Shown: positions 37,314-49,388 of the stretch, piece by piece
Layout of the letters: each line of letters begins with the position of its first letter
How positions within the stretch are numbered: the stretch's first letter is position 1
NCBI GenBank assembly: GCA_022661535.1
Contig: JAKULF010000007.1
Span: forward strand, 2,480,001-2,544,000
Length of the DNA stretch: 64,000 bases
Origin: Eutypa lata
Taxonomy: Eukaryota; Ascomycota; Sordariomycetes; Xylariales; Diatrypaceae
Direction of reading: 5' to 3'
The notes under the pieces: model-generated
Told to the model about the DNA's origin: nothing
Database searches by the model: none
Seen by the model: only the letters and a program-made list of their open reading frames with translations
Position numbers and translations under genes: made by a program

Positions 37314-39822
37314 TTACCCCCTGCTGTTGAACTCACCAAGACCCTCTCTTAGTGCTTCTTGATCCACGGCGTCGGGAAGGATCTTCGGGGCCGGGAGTTT
37401 CTTCTGCGATGCGGCGATGTACTCGGCGAAGCCGGGGATCGCGCCCGCCTGGTTAATACCCGGGGGTCGGCTGAGTTGTTTGTGAGCTGCGTCCTTCGCG
37501 ATGCCGTTTGTCGTTGTCCTACCTGCGGTGTCTTCGACGTCACTGCGACTACCACTCCACGGCCGCCAGCCAACCAATTTCCCAAGCGAGGTACCGAAAT
37601 GCGCTGTCGGGTTTGAGATCGACCGGGTGCTACTTGCGGGCGATGTGGCGTAACTAGCGTAGTTATCCCGGAGCACTGCGCTGCTCCGCTTGGCCGGATC
37701 GCGTGAAATCATTGGCCGCGCCATCACGGTGCTACTACCAACGACGGAGGCGGTAGAACTGTAGGGACGGAGGGTGAGCTGGCTCGGGCGAGATTTCAAT
37801 GTGTGGATGTCGAGGCCGCCCGCTAGCGAGATGACTGATTCTTGCGACATTCGCCTGCGTAGCCTGGGTGGCCGTGATATATCGTCGTCGGTGTCAGTAA
37901 GGAGCAGCGAGACATCATCATTCGGCTTTTCTAGATCTCGGGATGACGTCTCATCATCTGCTGCAGACTCGTCAGTCGTAGTTGTCAGTTCAGGAAGACG
38001 ATCCGCGTCGTCTGCCTCCTCGATAATTGGATGTGTCTGAGTTAGTGGCGCTGCTATCGAGAAATGTGTTGGCGTTTGGAAGCTCCGTGTTGATACGTTT
38101 GATGATTGTTTCCGGTGTGATGCTCTCCAGCTGGGCGACATCGGGTCAACGCTAGTCGTAGGCGAGCCTGGAAACGAGCTTTGCACATTATCGAATAAAG
38201 ATGAACTCCGATAGTTCGACCGTGGAGAACTTGGGACCGAGGATGGTGCAAAATCCGATGGCTGGTCGGATAACATAGACCAATGCGAGTCTTTTTGGGA
38301 GTGCGCTATTCCCGGTCGTGCCGGGAAACTCGATGGAGTTGTCGGATACGACCCGGCGGACGGTTCGAAGGCACCAGATGAGGGCCCAAGTCGCTTCTTC
38401 CTCGGCTTCTTCGTTTCCGGTTTTGCCACGTGATAATGGTGGTGGACGTGGAACTCCTGGGAAACCCTAGGTGAAGCATCTATAGGAGGATCTCCCGATT
38501 CGAGCTCCGCCCTTAACGTCGATCCAGTACTTGTCTCGCCATCTCCTAGGGGTTGGTGGTATGCCATTTGATCCCGTAGCGTCTGGATTTCGTCGTGAGA
38601 GTTTAAGAGCATCTCCCTCAGTTCAGTAATACCATGCTGGAGATTTGCGTTATCTTGAAGAAGGTCTCGAACAAAGTGTGAAACAACATTACTCCCATTC
38701 TTAGCATAGTTTAGTGACTTTACGGCAGCTGCCCCTTTTAATCTCACGGCTGCCGTGTTCAACTCTCTCTCCATCTCGCGTTGCCTCTCGATACGCCCCA
38801 TCATCTCCTCGTGATGTTCACGTTCTGTCGTTGCTTCTTGCTCGATACGCTCAAGCTGCTCTTGTAAGTCGTTAATTTCGCGCTCGGCCCGTTTCCACCT
38901 AAACATGGCAGATCGTGAATCCTCGCGTGATATGGACAGGTTATTCTGCAGGTCGGCCTGTTCTTGCTCTAACAGGATAACTTGGCGTTCTAGAGCCTCT
39001 GCGCGCGCTGTATCGCTTTCTAATCTTCGAATGGTTTGCTGTGAGGAGAGTAGTGTGGCCTCTAATGATTTAATGTGCCCCTCGGAGTCATTGACGGTCG
39101 AGTTCAATGCCTCGAGCTGATCTAAAAGATTTCTGTTCTCCTCGATGATTTTTGCATTCGTAGCCTCCAGTTCCTTATTGCCCATCTCTAACTGCTCGAT
39201 CCGGGTTGTGAGTTCCCTGCGATCGCGTTCCGCATCTGCCATATACGCTTCATGACGGGCAAGTAGAGCCTGCAAGGCAAAGGTTAGCGACTTCGAGACA
39301 CCCATCTTGTCTTATGGATTGTATATAAGGTTGGCCGACAAGCTTTGGAATGTAGGTAAATATAGCAAGTGAATAATAACACATGGGATGCTTAATATAA
39401 CAGAGTGAATCACATTCCCCACAGCATGAGGAAGTCATCCCAACGTAACAGGAAGAGATATCATGTTTGACAGAGAAAGCAAGTTTAGGATAGACGAGCA
39501 AATGCAAGGCTGAAGAACATTTCGTCGTAAAGGCGCCATGATTAAACTTTGACGGTGGTTATGAACGAAATACTAGAGGTAAACTTACTTGACCCATCCG
39601 TGCCGCAGTGTGGACTTCTCTCTCGACACTATCAAGGACGGCACAGTTATGTTTCAGAAAGACGCAGTCGAGTCGGCCACAACAGCACTTCATTGGTAGG
39701 GATGTCTCGCCCGCTGTTGTACCGTGAGACTCCATCGTAGAGGCTTCCGTGGTGGCAGAGGTGATGATCGTAGTAGCAGGAGTAGGAACAGAAGGAGTAT
39801 AAGGAGGTTGCAGGTCAGCCAT
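37314..39822 (-). CDS. Large coiled-coil protein with Cys-rich N-terminus
   Basis: Exons 39822-39589 and 39269-37314 give 729 residues. Exon 1 carries a Cys-rich segment (KCCCGRLDCVFLKHNC) continuing into EREVHTAARMGQ. The splice (GTAAGT donor, TTGCAG acceptor, a long 319-nt intron) joins it smoothly to ALLARHEAYMADAERDRREL. Residues 80-330 are heptad-rich and strongly predicted coiled coil (LEQEQADLQNNL, INDLQEQLERIEQE). A HVHHHYHV stretch and a basic PETKKPRKKR follow, then a long Ser/Pro-rich disordered tail. Expected class: fungal cytoskeletal, spindle-pole or polarity scaffold. I know similar architectures but cannot name the orthologue. An ATG at 39,305 lies in frame with exon 2 and could start a shorter form. 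Confidence 0.85.
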
Positions 39823-41026
39823 CCCGCTGTTGACCTGCTTCTTTACGCACAGTGAAAACACTCAGCATGCTGGTTGTTCACTATGCGCCGACATCCAAGG
39901 GAAAAAAAGAGAAAGAAACTGAATAGTCCGTCGAATAAGCAACGACAAAGGCGCTGCTATGTGTGCGACGGAGTATTACTCGTGAAGAAAGGGATCACGA
40001 GGCCTCCTGTAAAGACGTATTTATGAATACTATCTAATCAGATTGACAATTAATAGCGAAAATAATAAGAAGTAGGCGGGCAGACAGACTGGGGGAATGG
40101 CCTATTCACGTTAGTGTTAGTGCTAATCTCAAGGTGGGGGTCTCAATTTCATCAAAGCTCAAAGACTGATCAACAATGTCTAAGACTTGATAAACAAAGG
40201 GGTAAGGAGGCCATTGTATTAGGTGAGGATAATTTCATAGGTTGGTTGTCTTGAACTATGTAGTTGTATATAATATAGGAGTGGCTGAGTATTGCGAGAG
40301 AAGACGCGATTGAATGAGCATATGATAATGCAGGTGAATATCAAAAAAGGCTGGAGTGGAGGGGAACAATTAAATCACAAAGCCAAGTACTTAAGTACCT
40401 ACCTATGTGGAATCAGTCATATGAACGCGAAATGGGGATTCACCCCTGCCTTAGGACTAGTTGATAGTTCTTGGCAATATGGGAACCGAAAACATGTGTT
40501 CGCGCTCCTGTCGCTTGACCAGCCTACCAGCAGGGCTGCCAGCTGTCTAGGCCCAACCAGGGTTTCCCTAGAAATGATAGGCTGAGAGCCTTAAGATCCG
40601 CAACCGGCAGACCGGGATCTGTTGGACACCCGAGCGGGACATATGACGACAGATCCAATATCTGGAATGGTCATGCCTGATCAATTCCTTATGACTATTA
40701 CTACGTATGTATATTAGGTACCACCAACCACCGGAATTTGGTGATGCAGGGCGATTATTCGAGTCATCGAGCCTCCCTATCCATATTACGTATGAGTTTG
40801 AAGTAAGGAATGTTCAAATCGACTTGTACCTGAAATTAGACTACATAAGAACAAGAACGTTTAGTGAAGCCCAAACTAGTGAACGAAGCAGCCGGGCTAT
40901 AAAAGGGGGGCCACAATTGCATCAAATAGGAATTACTACCTAAAACTAATCTGAAAGCAAAACTAGCCGAGTCGCTAGACATCATTTCATAATCCATCAA
41001 AGTCTTGCCTGGCTCTTCTCATCTAG
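39823..41026. other. Intergenic region, nothing recognised
   Basis: This is 1.2 kb upstream of the coiled-coil gene and downstream of the Rieske/AIF gene. A 97-codon frame at 40,292-40,585 (plus) has no motif. It holds the coiled-coil promoter and the 3' flank of the neighbour. Confidence 0.5.
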
Positions 41027-42861
41027 TCAAGCGGGAAGAGCGACACTGAGAATGTCGAGTCCATTCTTCAGCTCGCTCTTGGTAGGCATTGCACCCATTC
41101 TCATCAGCTGGGCCGACTTAGACATGGCAGGGTCGACGCCCATACTGGCCATAGCCACAACTGTCTCCCCGCTGGAGTAGTACGCCACGAACTTTCCTTC
41201 CTCCGGCTTGCCCTGCAGCACGACATCGTCCCAGCCACCAGCTGTGTTGCCGCAGTACCGCAGCTGTCCCGTCAGAGCAGACCAGAAGACCGGCGTGAAG
41301 AACTCGCCCTTGAGCGACGGGTTGACGATGTGGCGTGCGACACCACGGCCTTGGTTCTGGGCCACGTTCCAGTGCTCGATTCGCGTATAACGACCATTTC
41401 CGCCGGGGCCATGGTACGGGAACGAGGCAATATCTCCAATAGCATAGACGTCCTTAAGTCCTGCTACCAAGTAGTTCTCGTCTACCTTCAGTGATCCGTC
41501 CTCTTCGAGTCTGACCACCTTGTTCTCCTTAAGATACCCAGTAGATGGGGCAACGCCAACACCCAGGACGACCAGATCAGCCTCGAGCTTGGTGCCGTCT
41601 TTGAGGGCTACAGAGCCAACCACGGATTGGTCTGATCCTTTAGGCTCTGCTTTCTCGACTCCGGCGGACATATGGAATTTCACTCCCTTGCCTTCCAGCA
41701 GCTTTTGGATTCCACCACCGACTTCCTTGCCTAGGACTCTTTCCAAGGGAACGCTTTCCATGCCGATGATAGTGACGTCATTATCATTTGATGTGGCGGC
41801 GGCAATTTCCATGCCGATAAAGCTGCTGCCAACAATGACGATCTTCTTTCCCTTCTCTCCGATCGCGGCGACGATGTTCTTCGCGTCGTGTATTGTTCTC
41901 AACACAAATATGTTACCGAGGACTTTGAAGCCTTGGAGTGGTAAGTAGCGTGGTGCACCGCCAGTGGCCAAAACTAGCTTGGTATAGGGATATCTCTCCT
42001 TGCTCTTCGTCAGAACGGCCTTGCTCACGAGATCAACATCGACAACTTCGTCCTGTACAACTTCTACCGATCCAGACTTGAAGAACTCTGCATCTCTCCA
42101 TTGGATCTTAGATTGGTCGGTAATCAAGGCCTTGGATAGCTTAGTTCGGTCAATCGGCAGGTATCCTTCGTTCGAGATCATAGTGATAGCACCACCGAAG
42201 CCGCTCTCTCGCAAGCCCTCGACCAGGCCGAGGGCTCCGCTACCTCCACCAACTACAACGACCTTCTCTGCATCGGGTCCAGTGGGCTTACTGCACTTGA
42301 AGGTGGGCGTTCGTTTACCGGACTTTATTAGCGCTTCGTCGCCCTGTACGAATACAGCTCCGTCTCGTTCGGTAACCTTGAATGTGGGGAGAGCGTCTAG
42401 TGCCGGTGCATCTTCAACGTCCCCAGTCTTGGCATTAAAGCATGCTATCCGAAGAAAAAGGTATTGTTAGTGTTTATCTTTATACCTATCTCAGAGTATA
42501 GGAGTCCCAGAAACGTGTGTTATGTGTACTCACCTCCATGCCACGGACATGTCAACCGACCCCCTTTGGTTAGCACACCCTTAACGAGAGGTGCTCCGTA
42601 ATGTGTGCAATTCGGGCCTAGAGCCTGAATACTACCACCCACATTGGCAATCAATACTTTCGCACCTTCGATGCCTTCAACCTCAACCTCCTGCTTGTCG
42701 CCGGGCTGCAACGACAGTGACGTTACGTCCTTCAGCTTGTATTCAGGCATGGCTCTGTTTGTGGAAACAGTGAATGGTCGGAAATAAGTTGTTTTGGGTC
42801 TGGGCTTCAGGAAGAGGCGAGCTGTAATGGAAAGCGGGGGGAAAGCTCTTCTCAGATTCAT
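41027..42861 (-). CDS. Rieske-domain flavin oxidoreductase (AIFM3/AIF-like)
   Basis: Exons 42861-42534 and 42444-41027 give 581 residues. The 89-nt intron (GTGAGT donor, GATAG acceptor) falls inside the second Rieske box and completes CPWHG-ACF. Residues 1-35 are Arg/Ser-rich without acidic residues, consistent with a mitochondrial leader; a second Met at 38 could give a cytosolic form. The Rieske [2Fe-2S] site is complete: C85-T-H87 and C105-P-W-H108. A pyridine-nucleotide-disulfide/AIF fold follows, with FAD motif VVVVGGGSGALG, IVGSSFIGMEIAA for NAD(P)H and GVGVAPST...YAIGDIASF near the end. Expected role: NAD(P)H-dependent electron transfer through the Rieske centre, as in AIFM3 and bacterial ferredoxin reductase relatives. 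The partner is unknown. Confidence 0.93.
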
Positions 42862-44398
42862 GAAAGGAATTATCGGGATGGAATGGCCCAAGGTCTAGGA
42901 GACTAGGAGAGGGGCTAATGCTACACACGGCTGCTGAGAGGTATGTATGTAAGGAAAGTAGAGGGGATGGGCCTGACATACGTATGTAGTTCTAGAGGGG
43001 TCACGGCGAATGGTAGGACAAAGACGGATCTGACGCAATTAAGAAACATCAGATATTCTGTATCTTCCATGCTATCGAAACGCAAGTCTAAGGACGCTGA
43101 CGATTTATCTTCCAATGATTGGTGGCCCGGCAACTACTTCCATGTCGTAATGCATCTTTAACTGCAACATCACAGGGGGAGTACCTAGGTAGTGCTGTAA
43201 TCCAGAGTTTCCTATTGGGCAAACCCGTTGTTAAATGTTGTGACATCACTATGTACGCTACATGCTTCATGTTTACCCCACACTTGGACCACAGTACCTT
43301 GTAAGAATGGAGATAAGCAAGTACTACTAGATGGGAGCCAACAATGTACCCCTCATATCCCCGCCAGAAGAAGCCCTGGAAGTTGAATGATTCAACTTGA
43401 ACCATCCAAAGATCACCCATTGCGGAATGTCAGACTGCAACATCTATACTTGATGGTTGTCATACGCAGCTCAATAGGAGAATTCCATAGTGAAAGTCTA
43501 ATAGAATACTATCAAGTAAAATCAATAGAATAACAAATGCCGGTTGACACTGCCTGCAACTGCTACCTACATATATACCGTAAGTACTTTATCTACATGT
43601 AGCTGGAGCACATGCAAGCAAGCTCAGGCAAGGCGGCGTCGATGTTCTGGTTCATTTGGCACTACTTCGTAGCGCATGTTATAGAGGCGCATATAGCTAC
43701 ATACCTACATAAGTCGGCTCATAAGAGAACATTCATCAACTAATTGTCGCATCGGGCACATGCCTGACCTTTATCACAGTCCTGTTACTTCATTACTTGA
43801 TGTGTATATAAGTTTACTACTACTACTGTAGAGGAAAGTTCCCGCCAAACCAGCTGTTCGGCTTATGCCCTGCTGGCCGTAGTTATAAATAGCATGACCC
43901 ACTTGGCATTCGGCTTAGATTGTGCTGTTCGGACTATTAGTACTTAACTAGGCGAGCCCTTCACCTGGTAAGGAGAATGTCTGGCGTTGAACTTTTTGGA
44001 TTGTAATGTGATCTTAAAAAGCTCTTACGTAGACCACTAGTACATGACTACTACGATTCTCTACGAAGACCTGAATTGTAGATGTGAACTACATAATGTA
44101 TCCCTAACTGCGAAATGCGGCGTCGGTCCCGAACTCACGAGATGAGGATTCCTTTAGCGGCCCACCGCTTTATTCAGCTTACCTAGCCAGGGACATATTT
44201 GTAAGCAGGAAGCAATGGAAATCGATCACGACGTTTATAGTCTCAGTTTATCGCGTTATACAATTTTAGCATTATTGTTGACCTTCGTAGTCTAATAGTA
44301 TGAAGAGTTGATGCATATCGCGATCTTGCTGTGTTGTAACTAGAAGTAGCCACTTAATCATCATTATTCATTCCGTAAACACTTCCCGTGAACACGAC
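42862..44398. promoter_or_regulatory. Divergent region between Rieske/AIF and Zn2Cys6 genes
   Basis: This 1.5-kb gap between oppositely directed starts has no credible coding frame. Palindromic CTACATGTAG-like words and TACCTACATA repeats occur around 43,560-43,720. A shared control region is inferred only from orientation. Zn2Cys6 proteins often bind CGG pairs, and no convincing site was picked out by eye. Confidence 0.35.
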
Positions 44399-46716
44399 AT
44401 GGAGACAAGTTCCCGCCGCAAAGTAAGCCATTGCAGTGTACTCCATATCCTCCAACGAAGTTATCTGTCGCTAATTCTGTACGCAGTCATGTGATACTTG
44501 CTTCAAGAAGAAGTTAAGATGTGATATGTTAAAGCCTTCATGCTCGAATTGTTCGTTGTATGGAGTAACATGCAGGACGACATCAATCCGGAGGAAGGCG
44601 GCTATCCCTAAGACAAAACCTGCCGATGTGACGCCCCAAACAGATGAGAGGTGAGTTTGTCGGACCTCTCCAGACTCTGCATTGTGTCTTATAATCGGTA
44701 TCTAGCTCTGGGAGCGGCTCAAGTCTCGAGGCTCGGCTTGCTCGCATCGAAGCCAAATTGGACGAGTTAAGACCTACAGACAGTAGCCTGGGTTTGGATG
44801 AAATGCTTAGAAATGGGGTCGACCAGGGAGATGGAACTATAAACGCGAACGTCGGCACACCTTCGGAAGCATCAATTCGAAGTGCCTCCGAGAGAGGGCA
44901 TGCGTTTAACGTGCCACCACTCTTAGACATCCTGCCAGTCGTAGAAACTTACTTCCGCCAGTTCAACACGGCACTTCCGCTATTCGACCAGTCCTGTTTC
45001 ACAAGAATGATAAACAGATTCTACTCCAACCCATCAGCCGGATCAAAGTTGGAATGGGCAGCCATAAATGTGGTGCTGGCAATCGGATACTGCGTCCGTT
45101 CGATAGCGGGCGACGACATCGCCCTCCGGTTTGACGACAGCAAGATCACAAACTGCATCAACAATGTCCGGGAGCAGATGGACGACATCTTGTCGCGAAA
45201 AGATGAAATTTACGGAGTCCAAGTACTCTTGGGACTAGCCATCCTCCACCAGGGCAACGTCGACCAAGAAACCCCCTCGACCTGGGTCAGCACCGCCTTG
45301 AGGCTGGCTCACCGTATGCAATTGCATAGCAAGGCAAATTTAGCGGATTACTCATCAGGGGTTGCGCAGCAAAGAACCAATGTCTTCTGGATTGCCTATT
45401 TCTTAGACAAGGTACGGAACCCCCCTGCACGCGTCAGCCATGCCGTTTTTTCTATGAGACTAACACTCAAGGCAGGACTCTAGCCTGCGTCTAAGCATTC
45501 CCTCTTTTCAACTAGACAGTGACGTGGATTTGGATCTTCCAACCGAGGGAGAAATACAGAGCCTTGACGGACTCTCCCGCTTCAACTACTTCCGCGCTAG
45601 AGTGCTTCTCGCGCATATCGCAGGGAAGATCTACGATGAGCTGTATAGCAACCGATCTCGAAAACTGTCTGCCGAGGCCCGACAACAGAGAATATTCGGA
45701 CTCAATAGGATCTTGGATCAGTGGTACCGGTCGATTCCGACGCCATTCCAAGCTGAGCACCTGACCCAAACACTTGGGAAGGTCCCTGGTAGCTTGATGA
45801 TTGCTCTCCATCGCTCATATCTCTTCTGTCTTGTTGTAAGTTATGACCCCTTTATCGCCTTTTAGTTATAACCCGGATCCCACATTTTCCCATAAATGAT
45901 ATTAATGAACACTGGGTGTAGATGCTCCATGGGGTCTACTCGCTCGAGTCTCCTTGGGTACAGAAGTTGGGCGGCTTCGCGATTATGGTGCTGCAGCATT
46001 CAGACAAGAATTCCGACGTATGCATGAAAGGCTTCGCGCCTCCCCTGCCTTCTGCCTGGGTCAAATTGGTGACTACTAGCCGTAGCAGCTTGAGGCTGTA
46101 CCTCAGTGAATTGAATGGTGTTGGCATGATCTGGTGAGCAAAGCTCAATCCCCATATTACATTATTATGATCCCGCTAACAATATTTCACCAAAGGCCGG
46201 ACGCACGCTCCAACTTCACCGCATTCGTCATTCTTTGGGCCAACATAATATATCACCCCCAGCATGACTTCGTAGAACACGATCGACGGCTGATCCGGGA
46301 CGCTATCAGCTTAACTGACAAACAGCTCAACTATGATGGACTGGAGAAATACAAGCAACTTCAATGTGTCCTCGCCGGCCTAGAGCGTCTAGCAGATGTG
46401 ACCACCAACTATGCAAAAGAGAACGAAGGATACCGGCTCGCATCTGACATTAATCTTCAAATAGATGGGTCTCATCCGGCACTCCAATTCGAGGGTTCCG
46501 CAGCAGAAAATATCGACCCCATCTTTGTGAGTTCCCAGCGCCCGAACACCAAAGGCTCTGTCGACTAATGATATGTAGAATATGGAGCCACAGATGTCAA
46601 ATCCAACGCCGACATGGCTTGATGAGCCGACATTAGATCCCAACAACATAGGCTTGGAGGTTCCAGACCTTTTTCAAGATATAGGTACTCCCTCTTTCAT
46701 GGGTTGGAACCCATGA
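44399..46716 (+). CDS. Zn2Cys6 fungal transcription factor with middle homology (Fungal_trans) domain
   Basis: Seven exons: 44399-44422, 44487-44650, 44706-45411, 45476-45835, 45922-46133, 46196-46526 and 46579-46716, giving 644 residues. All six introns (52-86 nt) fit consensus. The binuclear zinc cluster is complete: C10-x2-C13-x6-C20-x6-C27-x2-C30-x6-C37. It opens immediately after a tiny 8-codon first exon. A linker-dimerisation segment (RLARIEAKLDELR) and then the Fungal_trans domain (PVVETYFRQFNTALPLFD, FWIAYFLDK) follow. The tail is acidic and Trp-containing (PTPTWLDEPTLD), possibly activating. Expected role: DNA-binding regulator in the nucleus. It is head-to-head with the Rieske/AIF gene. 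Exon 5 is the least certain join; all other splices preserve known motif order. Confidence 0.9.
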
Positions 46717-47163
46717 TGCACGTTTCAACTCGCCTAAAACACAATGGTATCTTACTAGGGTGTAAATACACTAGGTACAGATGATAAGTCACACGGAGTT
46801 TAATGTCATATGGTGGGGTATAGGACGGAGTCTTGTACTACAATCACTGTCGACATGATGCGATCGTAGAATCGCCGTCCATCTAGCTACAGCTCCTCCA
46901 CTCTGTTCCGCCCCCTTTTCTCCTTAGCTGCATCCAAGGCCGGATGGCACACAGCTGCTAAATGTCCAGTTCTACGATATAGAGTTCTTCGTGGACACGA
47001 TGAGAAACGGGGAAGAGCGGCCACGGTCATAACCATGACTAGCTCTATTCCGCCCATGCCCGAAAGGCTAATCCGAGTAGCAGGGTGGGACCCATGGATG
47101 GTTGAAGAAAACGTCGTAGACACTCTGCAGAAATCACCAGGTGGTCTACAACACCTACTGGCC

Positions 47164-47199
47164 CTCGAGGGTCTCGAGGGTCTCGAGGGTCTCGAGGGA
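47164..47199. repeat. 9-bp tandem repeat, four copies
   Basis: Three perfect copies of ctcgagggt are followed by a fourth with one change (ctcgaggga). In the overlapping plus-strand frame it encodes Leu-Glu-Gly repeats. A minisatellite produced by slippage is the simplest reading. Confidence 0.9.
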
Positions 47200-47556
47200 C
47201 AGGATCATGAGGTACGCGATCAGGAGGGAAAGCTATACAGGTCTGGTCTGGAAGAGGCAAGGTGCTAGCCATCGAGTGTAGATATAGTCGGACGGCCTGA
47301 ACAGCACCAACGGACAAAAATGGAGACCGCAGGTCTAGACCTCCTCATTTACCGATGAATCTTTCGGATCTTGAATCAGATACAAAGTGGGGAGGGTTGG
47401 ACTCGGTTATATGATCCCAGTGGGTTGTGGCAAACTGGAGTCCAAAAATAGATGATCAAAGTTTGTTATAACTTCACATAGCCTGGTTCAAATAAATAGG
47501 GGGCGTCTAATCTCTATTTTAACCCCTGACAGCCTGCAACTCTTCTCTACGGACCT

Positions 47557-47574
47557 CTAAAGGCCGGCCTTTAG
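47557..47574. repeat. 18-bp perfect palindrome
   Basis: CTAAAGGCCGGCCTTTAG reads identically on both strands. It lies about 130 bp upstream of the first recognisable codon of the truncated HET gene. It may be a hairpin, a protein-binding site or the centre of a deleted inverted repeat. Confidence 0.85.
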
Positions 47575-47701
47575 GAAGCTTTGCTGCCCCCCTATAGCTC
47601 AAATCGAATAACCTAAACATCTTTTTAATTAACTAGTGCAGTTGTGGTCCTTACTTCCGTACCAGTGAGCCTCTTTTCGTCCTCTTGACACTTGCTCTCA
47701 G

Positions 47702-48724
47702 GAGGAGCCAGATAGTCGGGCGTGGGCGTTCCAGGAACGGGTCCTTTCCAAACGGTACCTCACCTTCGGCCAGCACGAGATGCAGTGGATCTGTAAGCAG
47801 GGAATCCTGGTCGAGTCCGGAGAGAAGTCATACTCGTATTCGGCGAGGATGAAGCAGCTAGATACGGTCTTAAACGAAGCGGAGGATGGGCGGCTTATGC
47901 GATTGTGGCGCGAAGACATTTTGATCCCGTACCCACAAAGAAGGCTCACGAATATCTCGGATAACCTTGTTGCACTGTCGGCTGTGACATCTCAGTTTCA
48001 GTCGACATTAAAAGGTACCTACCTCGTGGGGCTCTGGAAGGAAGATCTGATAAGAGAGCTCCTATGGTGCCCAGCCCGGGGTAACAGACCGGTATCATAC
48101 TATGCGCCTAGCTGGAGCTGGGCTTCGGCGGACGGTAGAATCGTTCCACCTCCAGAGAATCCAGACAGCTCTTTTAACCATGATCTAGTTGAAATCATTG
48201 ATGCGTCGGTCACTTTGGCAACAAGTAATCGTTTCGGGCCCGTATCGCATGGGAGCATCACGCTTCGCGCCTTGATGATCCCCGCGACCCTTTGTTTACA
48301 TGATGACCCCCTTTCACCCTTAGGTCCCATTACGTCTAAATGGGGCAACGAATACAGATGCAGCGCAGACCTTGGCTTTAACGGGCATCAGGCGAAAAGC
48401 GTTGCCTTGGACATGAAAATAGTGTCGTATACCTCGATGCTAGCATGCAAAGGGATGAATACAGAAGCAATATATGCTACGAGGATTTCGACCGGTGACC
48501 AGGGCAAAGGACACCCCAAGAGTCAAGACAGCTTCAAGTTTGGATTCTGCCACTTCACTTGCGGGTACACTATACGACTATGCCTTCATTGATACTAGGA
48601 CCGTCTACGACAACTCCAATATGTTTCAAAAGGCTTGGAATGTGTGTTTTCAGCTTCCCAGCCCACTCGAAAGTTTGTGACGGCCATAGAGAAACACAGG
48701 GATGAAGAGATTGTGCTCGTGTAG
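47702..48724 (+). pseudogene. HET-domain protein pseudogene (5' truncated, frameshifted)
   Basis: The readable frame begins just after a TCTCAG acceptor-like site with EEPDSRAWAFQERVLSKRYLTFG, the hallmark end of a HET (heterokaryon incompatibility) domain (RAWxxQER). Typical C-terminal HET-protein sequence follows (NRPVSYYAPSWSWASADG). The frame ends at a TGA at 48,590-48,592 with another stop two codons on. Family-like sequence resumes in a second frame (LGPSTTTPICFKRLGMC) and then returns to the first (RKFVTAIEKHRDEEIVLV, stop 48,722-48,724), so two compensating frameshifts are present. No N-terminal HET domain lies upstream. HET proteins control non-self recognition and cell death between fungal individuals; this copy is very probably non-functional. 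Confidence 0.8.
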
Positions 48725-49388
48725 CCCCTTTTACGCGCATAGCTCAACTTATTGTATACATTATTTAGCTTTAATCTGGTTTAACACCTACCCCTATATC
48801 TACTAATAATCGAAGATGACTTCAAGCTGTACACTTTTAATAAAGTTGAAGATACGGAACTTCAGCTAGGTCATTATTTACATCGTTACCGAGCCCTGAG
48901 ACTTAGAAGCTATATCTACCCACCGGATGCGTATTTGTGATGATATAATGTTTTATTATGTATATATTTGGTTGAAAATAAAAACACTGACGCTTGCGAC
49001 ATGAACCCATCATCCGCGTAAATACCACTCATTTATCAGTGACCGTAAGAACTGACATACAAGTTTGTTGTTAACGTTTATGTCTATGCTATGCGTTTTG
49101 TAGAAATGACTACCCGAAAATCAATTAGCCAGTTCTTTTATCATCGCTATCTCCACCAACGCAAGCCGTTCCTGAACTCCCTGCAAGCTGACATGTTAAC
49201 TAACCCGCCCGGTAAAGTACATAATAAGCCCGATTTTACTCTAACCGGGTCCCAATTAGAAATAGATGAATGCGTATAGAGCACCATGTTAGGTCTAACC
49301 AACCAAATCCTGTTGGATGGCTAGGCATCTAGTGAAATCGCACCGTAACTACTTCTATACCTTGTTCACTTCTCCGATGCCCACTAAC
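48725..49388. other. Intergenic region between convergent genes
   Basis: This is 0.66 kb, fairly AT-rich, with one 62-codon frame (49,091-49,279) without motifs. It contains the 3' flanks of the HET relic and RTF1. Confidence 0.5.

Larger units (their letters stand above)
46717..47701. other. Intergenic region upstream of HET relic
   Basis: This is almost 1 kb without an intact gene. It contains a 9-bp tandem repeat (47,164-47,199) within a 77-codon plus-strand frame that has no other feature, and an 18-bp perfect palindrome (47,557-47,574). No N-terminal HET domain sequence, which should lie here for the downstream relic, could be found. Confidence 0.55.

Noticed and set aside
44571..44700. 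Decayed zinc cluster near 44,630 (TGCCGATGTGAC region)
   Set aside because: This looked like a frameshifted Zn2Cys6, but the intact cluster is encoded upstream at 44,487-44,574 and this region is linker plus intron.
47780..48592. Intact 270-residue protein starting at Met 47,780
   Set aside because: The frame upstream of this Met encodes the conserved HET segment, so the Met is internal. The C-terminus is also frameshifted.
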